64,000 bases of DNA from contig NZ_JABFFR010000035.1 of NCBI RefSeq assembly GCF_013423485.1, forward strand, positions 1 to 64,000, read 5' to 3'. Shown here one piece after another: positions 8,658-18,129 of the stretch. The notes beneath the pieces are model-generated. The model was not told the origin of the DNA, ran no database searches, and was given only the letters and a program-made list of their open reading frames with translations. A program made the position numbers and the translations under genes. The DNA is from Azospirillum oleiclasticum (GTDB lineage Bacteria; Pseudomonadota; Alphaproteobacteria; Azospirillales; Azospirillaceae). Every line of letters begins with the position of its first letter. Within the stretch, counting starts at the first letter, position 1.

Positions 8658-11600
8658 TCAGCCCGGGGCTTGCGGTACTCCGGCCGGTTGGAGCGGCGCC
8701 GGTGCGCCGTGCGCCCTGGACCGCCGCTCCGCCGCCATCGAGGTCAGGCCGAGGTCGTCCAGGATGCCATAGAAGGCCGGCACCACCAGCGTGATCAGCA
8801 CCGTGGCCGACAGCAGGCCGAAGGAGATGCTGGTGATCAGCGGGATCAGCGTCTGCGCCTGCAGGCTGGTTTCGAACAGCAGCGGGAACAGGCCGGCCAG
8901 CGTGGTGGTGGTGGTCAGAAGGATGGCGCGGAACCGCGACGCGGCGGCCCTGGCGGCGGCCGTCGCCACGTCCGGATTGTCGTGGTCGTGGTTGTCCTTC
9001 AGGAACTCGATGATGAGGATCGAGCCGTTGACGACGATGCCGGCCAGGGAGACGACCCCGAGAAGGCTCGGCATCGCGAAGTTGATCCCCATCACGAGAT
9101 GGCCGAGCAACGCGCCGGTGAGCGCGAAGGGGATCACCACCATCACCGCCACCGGCTCGGCGTAGCTGCGGAACTGGAAGCTCAGCAGCAGGAACACGGC
9201 GACGAGGCCGGCCAGAAGGCCGCGCATCATCGACGCCTGGGTCTCTGCCGCACTGGCGGTCGCACCCTCGACCGAAACCTCCAGCCCCGGATGGCGGGCG
9301 CGCAGGTCCGGCAGGAACCGTTTGACGGTGTCCTTGACGATGTCGGCCGCGTTCGCCCTGGCCGCATCCACGTCGCCATCGACCGTCACCGTCGGCAGCC
9401 GGTCGATGCGGTTGATCCGGGCAAAGCCGCGGGCTTCGGTGATCTCCGCAACCGCGGTCAGGGGCACCTGACCGCCGGCCGGGGTGGTCACGACGAAGCG
9501 GTCGACATCGTCCAAACCGTCGCGGTCGCCGGAGGCGGTGCGCACCTCGATCTCGAAGGACTCCGCCCCCACCTGGATCTCGTCGGCGATGGTTCCCTGG
9601 TACGCCGCGCGGATCTGGCTGGCCACCGCCTGGGAGTCGAGGCCGAGCGTGCCGGCGCCTTCACGCAGGCGGATGCGCAGTTCCTTCTTTCCGGGATTGA
9701 GGTCGTCGCCCACGCCCACCACGCCCACGTAGCGCCCGAGCCACGCCTTCAACTCGTCCGCCGCCCGGTCGAGGTCGCCGAGGTCGTTGCCGGACAGCCG
9801 GAACTCCAACGGTCGCCCGGCCGGCCCCAGCACCGCCTCGGTCAGGTTGATGCGCACCGCGGGGATGTCCCCCGGCAGCGCCTCGCGCCAACGGGCCAGG
9901 ATCGTCGCGTTGTCGACGGTGCGGATTTCGGCGTTCAGCAGGTCGACCGCGACGGTGGCGAGGTTCGGCCCGGTGGTGCCGGCGTCCGCATTCTCGTTGT
10001 AGGTCACCAGCACGCTGCGCACGACCTCGGCACCGTCCGGCTGCCCCGCCTTCCAGCCCTCGGCCAGCGTACGCAGCGGGGCGACGACGCGGGACACCGC
10101 GGCCTCGGTGTCGGCGAGGGTGGCGCTCGGCGGCAACTGGATGCGCGCTTCGAGCACGTCGCCGTCGAGATCCGGAAACGCCTCGAACTTCACCCGCCCG
10201 CCCGCCATCAGCGCCAGGGTGGCGAGGAACATGAAGGTGCAGAGACCGACCGTCAGATAGCGCCAGCGCACCGCGGCGAGCGTCGTGGGCGCCACCACCC
10301 GGTCGCGCAGCCACATCACCGCGTCCTCCGCCGCCTTGCGGGGGCCGCGCATGGCCGGGGGCGCACCGCCATGGCTGAGGTGGTTCGGCAGGATCAGGAA
10401 GGCCTCGACGATGGAGAAGGCCAGCACCACGATCATCACCACCGGGATCACCCGCAGCAGCTCGCCCAGATCGCCCTGCAGGAAGGCCAGCGGCACGAAG
10501 ATCGCCGCCGTGGTCATGAAGGAGTAGATCACCCCGGTCCCCACCTCGGCGGCGCCGTCCACCGCGGCCTGGATGGGCGGCTTGCCGAGCGCCCGGTGGC
10601 TGGCGATGTTCTCCGACAGCACGATGGCGTCGTCCATCACGATGCCGATCACGATCAGCAGCCCGACCATCGTCAGCATGTTGATGGAATAGCCGAGCAG
10701 CGCCATCACCGCGATCGCGCCGAGGAACGAGGTCGGCAGGCCCATCGCGATCCAGAAGGCCTGCCGCATGCCGAAGAACAGCCACATGGTGACGAAGACC
10801 AGCAGCAGGCCCTGCCACGCGTTGGTGACCAGCAGATCGAGCCGGTCGGCGATGATCGAGGTCACGTCGCGGGAGATGGAGAGCGACACGGTGGGCGGAA
10901 GCTGCTGCCGCTCGGTCGCCAGGAAATCCTGGATCGCGCCCATCACCGTGAGGGAGTCGTCCTCCGGCGTCTTGCTGACGTTCAGCACGGCCGCCGGGCG
11001 GCCGTCCAGCTCGGTCTTGACTTCGGCGTCCTCGAACAGGTCGGTGATGGTGGCGATGTCGCCCAGCCGGATCTGCGATCCCCGCTCGCTGGAGGCGACG
11101 ACGATGTCGCGGTAGGCGTCCACCGACAGGCGCTGGTCGGTGAACCGCATGCGCACGATGCCGTCACGCGCCTTGATCTCCCCGACCGGAAGATCGATGT
11201 TCTGGCGCTCCACCGCGGCCGCGATGTCGGCGAGGCTGAGGCCCAGCGTGCGGGCCAGCACCTCCGGGATCTCGATGCGGATCTGCCGGTCGGAGAAGCC
11301 GACGATATCGACCTTGGGAATGCCGCCGTGGCGCAGCATGCGGGTCTTCACGTCCTGGGCCAGGGCCTTCAGCGTGGTCGCGCGGTCGGGGCCCGTGATG
11401 ACGATGGCGGCCACGAACTCGGTGCGGCCGAGCTGGGTGACGACCGGCTCCTCCGCGCTGTCGGGAAAATCGTCGATCCCGTCGATGGCGGTGCGGATGT
11501 CGGAAAAGAAAAGATCGAAGTCGCGGCCGGCCACCATCTCGACCTTGGCGATGGCGAGATGGTCGCGGGAATCGCAGGCGATCTCCGACACGTTGTCGGT

Positions 11601-11813
11601 GCCCTCGATCGCGTCCTCGATGCGCCGGCAGACGCTGCGCTCCACATCCTCCGGGCTGGCGCCGGGGTAGCGGACGCGCACCTCCACCTCGCGCGGCTCG
11701 ATCCGCGGGAAGGTCTCGCGCAGCAGGGTCGGCACCGCCATGATGCCGAGCGCGAAGAACGTCAGCATCAGGACGTTCGCGGCGGTCGGGTGGCCCGCGA
11801 AAAAGCGGATCAT
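8658..11813 (-). CDS. RND efflux pump, inner-membrane subunit (second of two)
   Basis: A complete 1051-residue RND transporter starting MIRFFAGHPTAANV. It has TM1, a large periplasmic porter domain, TM2-6 with the proton-relay pair in GIVMDDAIVLSENI, a second porter domain and TM8-12. The start overlaps the stop of its adaptor gene by four bases. It is the second complete pump in the same operon and differs clearly in sequence from the first, so it is not a recent duplication. No outer-membrane factor gene is nearby; a TolC-like partner must come from elsewhere. Confidence 0.93.
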   Translation of the reverse strand: MIRFFAGHPTAANVLMLTFFALGIMAVPTLLRETFPRIEPREVEVRVRYPGASPEDVERSVCRRIEDAIEGTDNVSEIACDSRDHLAIAKVEMVAGRDFDLFFSDIRTAIDGIDDFPDSAEEPVVTQLGRTEFVAAIVITGPDRATTLKALAQDVKTRMLRHGGIPKVDIVGFSDRQIRIEIPEVLARTLGLSLADIAAAVERQNIDLPVGEIKARDGIVRMRFTDQRLSVDAYRDIVVASSERGSQIRLGDIATITDLFEDAEVKTELDGRPAAVLNVSKTPEDDSLTVMGAIQDFLATERQQLPPTVSLSISRDVTSIIADRLDLLVTNAWQGLLLVFVTMWLFFGMRQAFWIAMGLPTSFLGAIAVMALLGYSINMLTMVGLLIVIGIVMDDAIVLSENIASHRALGKPPIQAAVDGAAEVGTGVIYSFMTTAAIFVPLAFLQGDLGELLRVIPVVMIVVLAFSIVEAFLILPNHLSHGGAPPAMRGPRKAAEDAVMWLRDRVVAPTTLAAVRWRYLTVGLCTFMFLATLALMAGGRVKFEAFPDLDGDVLEARIQLPPSATLADTEAAVSRVVAPLRTLAEGWKAGQPDGAEVVRSVLVTYNENADAGTTGPNLATVAVDLLNAEIRTVDNATILARWREALPGDIPAVRINLTEAVLGPAGRPLEFRLSGNDLGDLDRAADELKAWLGRYVGVVGVGDDLNPGKKELRIRLREGAGTLGLDSQAVASQIRAAYQGTIADEIQVGAESFEIEVRTASGDRDGLDDVDRFVVTTPAGGQVPLTAVAEITEARGFARINRIDRLPTVTVDGDVDAARANAADIVKDTVKRFLPDLRARHPGLEVSVEGATASAAETQASMMRGLLAGLVAVFLLLSFQFRSYAEPVAVMVVIPFALTGALLGHLVMGINFAMPSLLGVVSLAGIVVNGSILIIEFLKDNHDHDNPDVATAAARAAASRFRAILLTTTTTLAGLFPLLFETSLQAQTLIPLITSISFGLLSATVLITLVVPAFYGILDDLGLTSMAAERRSRAHGAPAPLQPAGVPQAPG

Positions 11814-13177
11814 GGGGTCGCACCCGCGCCGGCGGCCAGGGCGCGCAGCCGCTGCGCCCGTTCGTCGTCGCGCACCGCGGCGATCCTCATGCCGGGAAGG
11901 GCGGGGGTCAGCTCGCTCACCACCACCCGCTCGCCGGGCTGCAGGCCCTCGGCGATCATCGCCACGTCGCGATGGGTGTAGGCGACGCGCACCTTGCGCG
12001 TCATCAGCCGGTCGTCCTGGCCGATCACGTTGACCATGCCGTCGCTGACCGCGGCGCGCGGCACGACGATGCTGCCGGGGACCGGCACCCCGCGCACCTC
12101 GACCTCGACGAACATCCCCTTGAAGAGCGGTGGCCGCTCCCCCGGCGACACGCCCTTGTAGGGATCGTCGACGGACACGATGATGCCCACGGTGCGCGTC
12201 TTCGGATCGACCATGTCGCTGATCCGGCGCACATGGCCGGACCATTCCAGGGACCGGTCCCCGACGCGCAGGCGCAGCGTGGCCGGCAACTGGACCTGCC
12301 GCATGAGCTGGCCGGCGTCCACCGTGACGGGAGCGCCGCCCCCCAGGCTGCGGGCGAGCATGGCGGAGAAGTCCCGCATGTCCGTCTGCGGGATCTGCAC
12401 GTCCACCTCCGACGCGCCGGTTCCATCGATGGTGCCGAGCACGGTGCCGGCCGGCACGAACTGCGTCTCCTGGACGTTCACCGCGGACACCCGGCCGTCG
12501 AACGGCGCGCGCAGCACCGTTCGGTCCAGGTTGAGTTCGGCGATGCGGCGGTTGGACTCGTTCAGCGCCTTCTGCTGTTGCAGGGCGCGCAGCTTGGAGG
12601 GCACCAGCTTCAGGCTGTTCTCGAGCTCCTGCACCTTCGCCTTCTGGCGGAGCACGTCGGTCTGGCGCTGTTCCACCGTGGCGGCCGACGCCGTGCCGCG
12701 CCCCAACAGGGCGCGCTGGCGTTCCAGTTCGAGCGTCTCCAGAGCCAGGGTCTGGCGCTCGATCTCCAGCGACTCCCGGGTCGCGTCGGCCTGGGCCAGC
12801 AACTCCTCGATGTTCGCCTCGACGGAACCGATGTTCGCGTCGGCCTGGGCGATGGCGATCCGGTAATCGTCGGGTGCGATGCGCGCGATCTCGGTGTCCT
12901 TGGCGATGAAGGCGCCCCGCAGGAAGTCCGGGTTGAGCACGTCCAGACGGCCGGCCACCTGGGCGACGGCGTTCCAGGTGCGCGCCGGCTCCACCGTTCC
13001 GTAGCCGACAATGCGCGGGATGAAGGGGATCGGCTCCACCTCCACATAGCGGGCCACCACGCTCCGCTCGGCCGGGGCGGTCTGGGCGGGGGCCGGCCGG
13101 TTGGCGGCGGCGACGGCGACGAGCGCAACCCCGGCGGCAACCGGCGGAAGGATGAGCAACATTCGAAGAAGACGCAT
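11810..13177 (-). CDS. RND periplasmic adaptor (membrane fusion protein), second of two
   Basis: A 455-residue adaptor with an N-terminal membrane anchor or signal (MRLLRMLLILPPVAAG) and a lipoyl-like half (GRLDVLNPDFLRGAF). A long coiled-coil hairpin follows (about 140-230, with repeated ELERQRALL and LRQKAKVQELEN), then the second lipoyl half (LRAPFDGRVSAVNVQ) and beta-barrel domains. It couples the pump at 8658-11813 to an outer-membrane channel. The start puts the hydrophobic segment at the N terminus. The 119-base gap before it holds a strong hairpin that may set its expression relative to the upstream pump. Confidence 0.92.
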   Translation of the reverse strand: MRLLRMLLILPPVAAGVALVAVAAANRPAPAQTAPAERSVVARYVEVEPIPFIPRIVGYGTVEPARTWNAVAQVAGRLDVLNPDFLRGAFIAKDTEIARIAPDDYRIAIAQADANIGSVEANIEELLAQADATRESLEIERQTLALETLELERQRALLGRGTASAATVEQRQTDVLRQKAKVQELENSLKLVPSKLRALQQQKALNESNRRIAELNLDRTVLRAPFDGRVSAVNVQETQFVPAGTVLGTIDGTGASEVDVQIPQTDMRDFSAMLARSLGGGAPVTVDAGQLMRQVQLPATLRLRVGDRSLEWSGHVRRISDMVDPKTRTVGIIVSVDDPYKGVSPGERPPLFKGMFVEVEVRGVPVPGSIVVPRAAVSDGMVNVIGQDDRLMTRKVRVAYTHRDVAMIAEGLQPGERVVVSELTPALPGMRIAAVRDDERAQRLRALAAGAGATP

Positions 13178-13200
13178 CGCCGATCCAACCTTCCCGGAGT

Positions 13201-13224
13201 CCGTCGCGCCGGACCGCGCGACGG
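13201..13224. repeat. perfect GC-rich hairpin between the two RND modules
   Basis: Nine-base arms CCGTCGCGC/GCGCGACGG with a six-base loop lie 23 bases upstream of the second adaptor gene, read on the minus strand. No T-run follows, so an mRNA-stability or attenuating hairpin is more likely than a full terminator. Confidence 0.5.
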
Positions 13225-13296
13225 CAACCGCTATGACGGAACGGCCACAACTTGTCCAGCGTGGTGCTGACGATCGGACCTGCCACGGGTCATCGC

Positions 13297-16200
13297 CTAC
13301 CCCCGCAACACCACATAGATGGCCGGGATCACCAGCACCGTGAGCAGGGTGGAGCTGGCCAGCCCGAACACCAGGGAGATGGCGAGGCCCTGGAAGATCG
13401 GGTCGGTCAGGATGAAGGCCGCCCCGATCATCGCCGCCAGCGCCGTCAGCAGGATCGGCTTGAAGCGGATGGCGCCGGCCTCCATCACCGCCTCCCGCAG
13501 CGGCCGGCCGGTTCCCTGGAGATGGCGGATGAAGTCCACCAGCAGGATGGAATTGCGCACGATGATCCCGGCCAGCGCGATGAAGCCGATCATCGAGGTG
13601 GCGGTGAAGGGGGCGGCGAACAGCCAATGCCCCAGCACGATGCCGATCAGGGTCAGCGGCACCGGCACCAGGATCACCAGGGGCAGCCGGAAGCTGCCGA
13701 ACTGCGCCACCACCAGCAGATAGATGCCGAGGATGGCGACGCCGAAGGCCGCCCCCATGTCGCGGAAGGTGACGTAGGTGATCTCCCATTCCCCGTCCCA
13801 CAGCGCACTGACGCGGGACTCGTCGGCGGGCTGGCCGTGCAGCCGCAGCTCCGGCGGGTTGTCGAGGCCGGCCGCGCGCCAGTCCAGCGCCGCCAGCCGC
13901 TCCTGCACCGCCAGCATGCCATAGACGGGGGCCTCGAAGGCGCCGGCCAGCTCCGCCTGCACCATCTCGGCGAAGCGGCCATTGCGGCGGAACACGGCGA
14001 AGGAGGCGGGCTCCCGCGTCATCGTCACGAGGTCGCCCAGCTCCGGCGTGCCCCGGCGCCCCTCGACCGGCGTCGCCAGCAGGCGCTCGGACAGGTACAG
14101 GTCGGATTTGGGCAGGCGTACGGCGATCTCCACCGGCAAACGCCCGGCCCCGCGGTGCGAGTAGCCCACGGGAACGCCGCCCAGCAGCGATTGCAGCGTG
14201 TCGTAGACCGCCTGCTCCTCCACCCCGAAATATTCGAGGTTTCCGTGATCGAGCGCGAAGCGCAGCCGCTCGCCGGGCTGGCGTACGGTGTCGTCCACAT
14301 CGACCACGAAATCCACGGCTTCGAACGCCCGCCGCACCAGCGCCGCGGCGCGGCGCCGCTGCTCCGCGTCGGGGCCGTACACCTCGGCCAGCAGGGTGGC
14401 GAGCACGGGCGGCCCCGGCGGCACCTCCACCACCTTCACAACGGTGCCTGCGGGGGCGGGAAGCCCGGCCAAGCGACGGCGCAGCTCCAGCGCCACCGCG
14501 TGGCTGGCCCGCGACCGCTCCGCCTTGGGCGTCAGGTTCACCTGGAGATCGCCCTGCGCCGGCTGGCTGCGCAGATAGGAATGGCGGACCAACCCGTTGA
14601 AATTGAAGGGGGAGGCGGTGCCGGCGTAGGCCTGTACGCTGGTCAGCTCTGGCAATCCGGCGATGCGGTCGGCGGCGGCGAACAGCACGCGCTCGGTGTC
14701 CTCCAGCGCCGCCCCTTCCGGCAGGTCGATGACCACCTGAAGCTCCGACTTGTTGTCGAAGGGCAGAAGCTTGACCGTCACATCCTGGCTGTGGAAGGGC
14801 ACCATCGACGCCAGCGTGGCGACGCCCACCGCCAGCAGGAACAGCCAGGCCCGGCCCCTGCCGCGCAGGATCGGGTTTGCCACCGCGAGATACAGCCGGC
14901 CGAGCCGCCCGCCACCGCCATCATGGCCAAGCCCGGCCGGCGCGCCGGTGCCGGGCCGCAGCTTGACCATCAGCCAGGGCGTCAGCACCATGGCGACGAA
15001 GAAGCTGAACAGCATGGCGGCGGACGCGTTGGCCGGGATCGGGCTCATGTAAGGGCCCATCAGGCCCGACACGAACATCATCGGCAGCAGCGCCGCGACC
15101 ACCGTCAGGGTGGCGACGATGGTGGGGTTGCCCACCTCCGCCACCGCCTCGATGGCGGCCTGAATCTTGGGGCGGCCGTCGCCCATCGACCAGTGGCGGT
15201 CGATGTTCTCGACCACCACGATGGCGTCATCGACCAGGATGCCGATCGAGAAGATCAGCGCGAACAGGCTGACGCGGTTGATCGTGTAGCCCATCAGCCA
15301 GGAGGCGGCCATGGTCAGCAGGATGGTGGTGGGGATCACCACGAACACCACCGCCCCCTCGCGCCAGCCGATGGCCAGCGTCACCAGCGCCACGATGGAC
15401 AGGGTGGCGAGCGCCAGGTGGAACAGCAGCTCGTTCACCTTCTCGTCCGCCGTCTCCCCGTAGTTTCGGGTGACGGTGACCTGCATGTCCTTGGGCAGCC
15501 GCGTGGCCTCCGCCGCGTGCAGACGCTCCAGCACCCGTTCGGCGATCACCACGGCGTTGGCCCCGGCCCGCTTGGCGATGGCGACGGTGACCGCGGGCAC
15601 GCGGGTCAGTCCGCCGCGGCCGTCCGGCACCATGGTCCAGACGCGCGCGTCATCGGGGCGCGAGCCCACCACCACATCGGCCACATCCTTCACATAGACC
15701 GGGCGACCGTCCTTGGTGGTCAGCAGCAGCAGGCCTGCGTCGGGGATGCCCTGGAGCGTCTGTCCGGCCACCGCCGGCAGGTCGCCACCGCCGGAGCGCA
15801 GCCGGCCCGCGACGAAGGAGCGGTTGGCGTTGCGCACCTTCTCCACGAGCTGGTTGAGCGTCACCCCGGCGAGCGCCAGCCGCTCCGGATCCGGCTCCAC
15901 CCGGATCTGGTCGGGACGGCCACCGACGATGTAGGTCAGCCCGACATCCTCCGTCTTCACCAGCTCCACCAGCAACTGGTCGGCCACCGTCCACAGCGCG
16001 GCGTCGGTCCAGCCGGCCGCCGCCTCCGGCCGCGGCGAGAGCGTCAGGGTCAGGATCGCCACGTCGTCGATGCCGCGGCCGACGATCAGCGGCTCCGGAA
16101 TGCCCAGCGGCATGCGGTCGTAATTGGCGCGAACCTTCTCGTGCACGCGCAGGATGGCCTCGTCCGACGAGGTGCCGACGATGAAGCGTGCGGTGACAAT

Positions 16201-16497
16201 GGCACCGTCGTCCACCGTCTGGCTGTAGACATGCTCGACGCCGTTGATGGCCTTGACGATCTCCTCCAGCGGCTTGGTCACCAGCTCGACCGCGTCGTCG
16301 GCCTTCAGCCCGTCGGCGCGCACGTGGATGTCGACCATGGGCACGCTGATCTGCGGCTCCTCCTCCCGCGCCAGCGACAGCAGCGCCACCGTGCCGACGA
16401 CCAGCGACGCCAGCAGCAACAGCGGCGTCAGCGGCGAACGGATGAAGGCGCGCGTCAGCCAGCCGGACAGGCCCAGCGGCGGGGGGGTGCCGCTCAT
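13297..16497 (-). CDS. RND efflux pump, inner-membrane subunit (first of two)
   Basis: A complete 1066-residue RND transporter. Features are TM1 near residue 22, an N-terminal porter domain beginning EEEPQISVPMVDIHV, the TM4 relay acids in GILVDDAIVVVENI, the second porter domain and TM8-12 ending in a short cytoplasmic tail. The start overlaps the stop of the adaptor gene by ATGA. The sequence is closer to the CusA/HAE-like branch that handles diverse solutes than to AcrB, but the substrate is not visible. Divergence from a sulfide-type ArsR gene suggests induction by reactive sulfur or a related stress. Confidence 0.93.
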   Translation of the reverse strand: MSGTPPPLGLSGWLTRAFIRSPLTPLLLLASLVVGTVALLSLAREEEPQISVPMVDIHVRADGLKADDAVELVTKPLEEIVKAINGVEHVYSQTVDDGAIVTARFIVGTSSDEAILRVHEKVRANYDRMPLGIPEPLIVGRGIDDVAILTLTLSPRPEAAAGWTDAALWTVADQLLVELVKTEDVGLTYIVGGRPDQIRVEPDPERLALAGVTLNQLVEKVRNANRSFVAGRLRSGGGDLPAVAGQTLQGIPDAGLLLLTTKDGRPVYVKDVADVVVGSRPDDARVWTMVPDGRGGLTRVPAVTVAIAKRAGANAVVIAERVLERLHAAEATRLPKDMQVTVTRNYGETADEKVNELLFHLALATLSIVALVTLAIGWREGAVVFVVIPTTILLTMAASWLMGYTINRVSLFALIFSIGILVDDAIVVVENIDRHWSMGDGRPKIQAAIEAVAEVGNPTIVATLTVVAALLPMMFVSGLMGPYMSPIPANASAAMLFSFFVAMVLTPWLMVKLRPGTGAPAGLGHDGGGGRLGRLYLAVANPILRGRGRAWLFLLAVGVATLASMVPFHSQDVTVKLLPFDNKSELQVVIDLPEGAALEDTERVLFAAADRIAGLPELTSVQAYAGTASPFNFNGLVRHSYLRSQPAQGDLQVNLTPKAERSRASHAVALELRRRLAGLPAPAGTVVKVVEVPPGPPVLATLLAEVYGPDAEQRRRAAALVRRAFEAVDFVVDVDDTVRQPGERLRFALDHGNLEYFGVEEQAVYDTLQSLLGGVPVGYSHRGAGRLPVEIAVRLPKSDLYLSERLLATPVEGRRGTPELGDLVTMTREPASFAVFRRNGRFAEMVQAELAGAFEAPVYGMLAVQERLAALDWRAAGLDNPPELRLHGQPADESRVSALWDGEWEITYVTFRDMGAAFGVAILGIYLLVVAQFGSFRLPLVILVPVPLTLIGIVLGHWLFAAPFTATSMIGFIALAGIIVRNSILLVDFIRHLQGTGRPLREAVMEAGAIRFKPILLTALAAMIGAAFILTDPIFQGLAISLVFGLASSTLLTVLVIPAIYVVLRG

Positions 16498-17507
16498 TCC
16501 GCGTCTCCCGGACGGATGATGCGGTCACCGGGTTTCAGACCCGACAGGATCTCCACCCCGCCGGGCCGGCCGTCCAGGGTGGGCATCGGCCGGCCGGCCT
16601 GCACGGGAACCTCCCGCCCGTCGGCCAGCCGCAGGAGATCGACGCCGAGCCGCCTGACCAGGAAGTCGGCCGGCACCACCACCGTGTCGCGGGTGCCGGT
16701 GGCGACCAGCACGCGCACCCGCTCGCCGACGAAATAGTCGCCGAGCCCCGTCACCTCGGCATCCGCCACCACCTGGCCCTGTTCCAGTTCGGGATAGACC
16801 CGCCGGATGGTGCCGCGCGCCGGCGGCTGCGCCGCGTCGGTCGGCGCCAGCCCGCGTGCGCCGACCAGCACCGGATCGCCGGTGCGCATGAAGCGGGCGT
16901 GCCGTTCGGGAAGGCGCAGGCGCAGCACATAGCTTTCCGCCGCGATGGTCGCCACCGCCTCGCCCGCCATCACCACCACCCCGTCCAGGAGCGGCACCTG
17001 GAGCACCCGGCCGTCGGCGGGCGATAGCACGTCGCCCTCCTGCATCTGCTGCTCCACCACGGCGCGGTCGGCCCGCATGGCGGCAGCCTGGGCGCGCAGC
17101 ACGTCCAGCGCCGCGACGGCGTCGTCCAGCCGCTGCTGGCTGCCGGTCCCGCTGGCGCGGAGCTGCCGGGCGCGGCCCAGCTCCGCCTCCGCCAGCGTCT
17201 CCTGCGCCTGGAGCGAGCGCAGCCGCGCGTCGAGAGCGGCGATCTGAAGCGTCAGTTTGGGATCGCCGACGGTGGCGATCACCTGCCCCTCCGCCACCCG
17301 GTCGCCCTCGCGGACGGAAAGTCCGGACAGCGTGCCGCCGATCCTGGCGCGCGCCTTGATCTGGCGGACGCTTTCCACCGTGGCGAACACCGCCTTCAGG
17401 TCCTCCACCGGCTGGCGTGTGACGGTCAGCGGCTCGGCAGCGGCGGCCGGCTGTCCGGCGACCGTCAGCACGGTGAAGGCGAGGAGGGCGGCGGTGTGTC
17501 GGATCAT
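16494..17507 (-). CDS. RND periplasmic adaptor (membrane fusion protein), first of two
   Basis: A 337-residue adaptor with a cleavable signal (MIRHTAALLAFTV...AAAAEP). The first lipoyl half is IKARARIGGTLSGL, followed by a short coiled coil (about 85-150), the second lipoyl half (LSPADGRVLQVPLLDG) and beta-barrel domains. The start at 17507 places the signal peptide correctly; 14 extra upstream residues are possible but carry no signal features. First gene of the minus-strand efflux operon, divergent from the ArsR gene across only 59 bases. Confidence 0.92.
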   Translation of the reverse strand: MIRHTAALLAFTVLTVAGQPAAAAEPLTVTRQPVEDLKAVFATVESVRQIKARARIGGTLSGLSVREGDRVAEGQVIATVGDPKLTLQIAALDARLRSLQAQETLAEAELGRARQLRASGTGSQQRLDDAVAALDVLRAQAAAMRADRAVVEQQMQEGDVLSPADGRVLQVPLLDGVVVMAGEAVATIAAESYVLRLRLPERHARFMRTGDPVLVGARGLAPTDAAQPPARGTIRRVYPELEQGQVVADAEVTGLGDYFVGERVRVLVATGTRDTVVVPADFLVRRLGVDLLRLADGREVPVQAGRPMPTLDGRPGGVEILSGLKPGDRIIRPGDAE

Positions 17508-17566
17508 GGGATGGACTCGTACGGATGCGCTTGACCATACAATAAGCATGATCTAATTTAGCGTCA
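17508..17566. promoter_or_regulatory. divergent promoter/operator region, efflux operon and arsR-type gene
   Basis: A 59-base A/T-rich island in GC-rich surroundings must hold both promoters and, most likely, the ArsR operator. It contains CAATAAGCATGATCTAATTT near 17541-17560. Binding of the regulator would silence both directions at once. No clean palindrome could be assigned by eye. Confidence 0.55.
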
Positions 17567-17896
17567 ATGAATATACAGGCGTTCACCCCCGGCCTCGGGC
17601 CGGCCGTACGGCTTCTGAAGGCGCTCGCCAACGAGCGGCGCCTGATGATCCTCTGCGCGCTGGGGGAGGGGGAGCGGAGCGTCGGCGATCTGGCGGCCCG
17701 CGTCGGGCTGGGCCAGTCGGCCCTGTCGCAGCATCTGGCGAAGCTGCGGGAGGACGGGCTGGTCGTCACCCGCCGGTGCGCGCAGACGATCTTCTATTCC
17801 CTGGCGAGCCGGGAGGCCGCCGAGGTCATCGCCGTCCTGGCCGGTCTCTACTGCCCGGCCGACACCCACACCACCGATGGAGACTTTCCCCCATGA
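17567..17896 (+). CDS. ArsR-family repressor, SqrR/BigR (persulfide-sensor) type
   Basis: A 109-residue winged-helix dimeric repressor. The recognition region is VGLGQSALSQHLAKL (about 46-60). Cysteines sit at residues 30, 71 and 96. The 66-residue spacing of Cys30 and Cys96 equals that of the sulfide sensors SqrR (41/107) and BigR (42/108), and the residues around them (LMILCALGEGE, GLYCPAD) are in the same helices. No metal-site signature of metal-sensing ArsR proteins was seen. The stop overlaps the DUF2892 gene by ATGA, and a sulfide:quinone oxidoreductase lies 4 kb away. Function inferred from spacing and context. Confidence 0.85.
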   Translation: MNIQAFTPGLGPAVRLLKALANERRLMILCALGEGERSVGDLAARVGLGQSALSQHLAKLREDGLVVTRRCAQTIFYSLASREAAEVIAVLAGLYCPADTHTTDGDFPP

Positions 17897-18096
17897 ACGT
17901 CGACCGCATCGTCCTGGCCTTCGCCGGGACCGTCATCCTCGTCGGGCTTTTGCTGTCCGTCTACCATGATCCGCTCTGGCTGTGGCTGCCGGCCTTCGTC
18001 GGCGCCAACATGCTGCAGGCCGCCTTCACCGGCTTCTGCCCGCTGGCGATGATCCTCAAGAAGCTGGGCGCCACCCCCGGCCCGGCCTTCTCCTGA
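17893..18096 (+). CDS. YgaP-type small membrane protein (DUF2892)
   Basis: A 67-residue protein with two membrane helices (MNVDRIVLAFAGTVILVGLL and the segment around LWLWLPAFVGANMLQAAF) and the family hallmark GFCPLAMILKKLG. In E. coli the same domain anchors the rhodanese YgaP; as a separate small protein it is common in BigR/SqrR-controlled operons. It overlaps the repressor gene by four bases. Likely role: membrane part of sulfur-species handling. Confidence 0.85.
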   Translation: MNVDRIVLAFAGTVILVGLLLSVYHDPLWLWLPAFVGANMLQAAFTGFCPLAMILKKLGATPGPAFS

Positions 18097-18129
18097 TCCG
18101 ATCCCGTCTTTCCAACCGAGGACCCTGTG

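Noticed and set aside
8265..11981. Very long open frames antisense to the RND, fused dehydrogenase and kinase genes (also 13252-16737, 24062-27619, 43254-46925)
   Set aside because: They lie exactly opposite strongly supported genes, have His/Arg/Gln-rich composition without domains, and are the usual by-product of very GC-rich coding DNA.
17541..17575. SqrR-type ATTC-N8-GAAT operator in the arsR promoter
   Set aside because: Only a weak resemblance (ATTT, nine bases, GAAT) could be found; not enough to annotate as a specific site.
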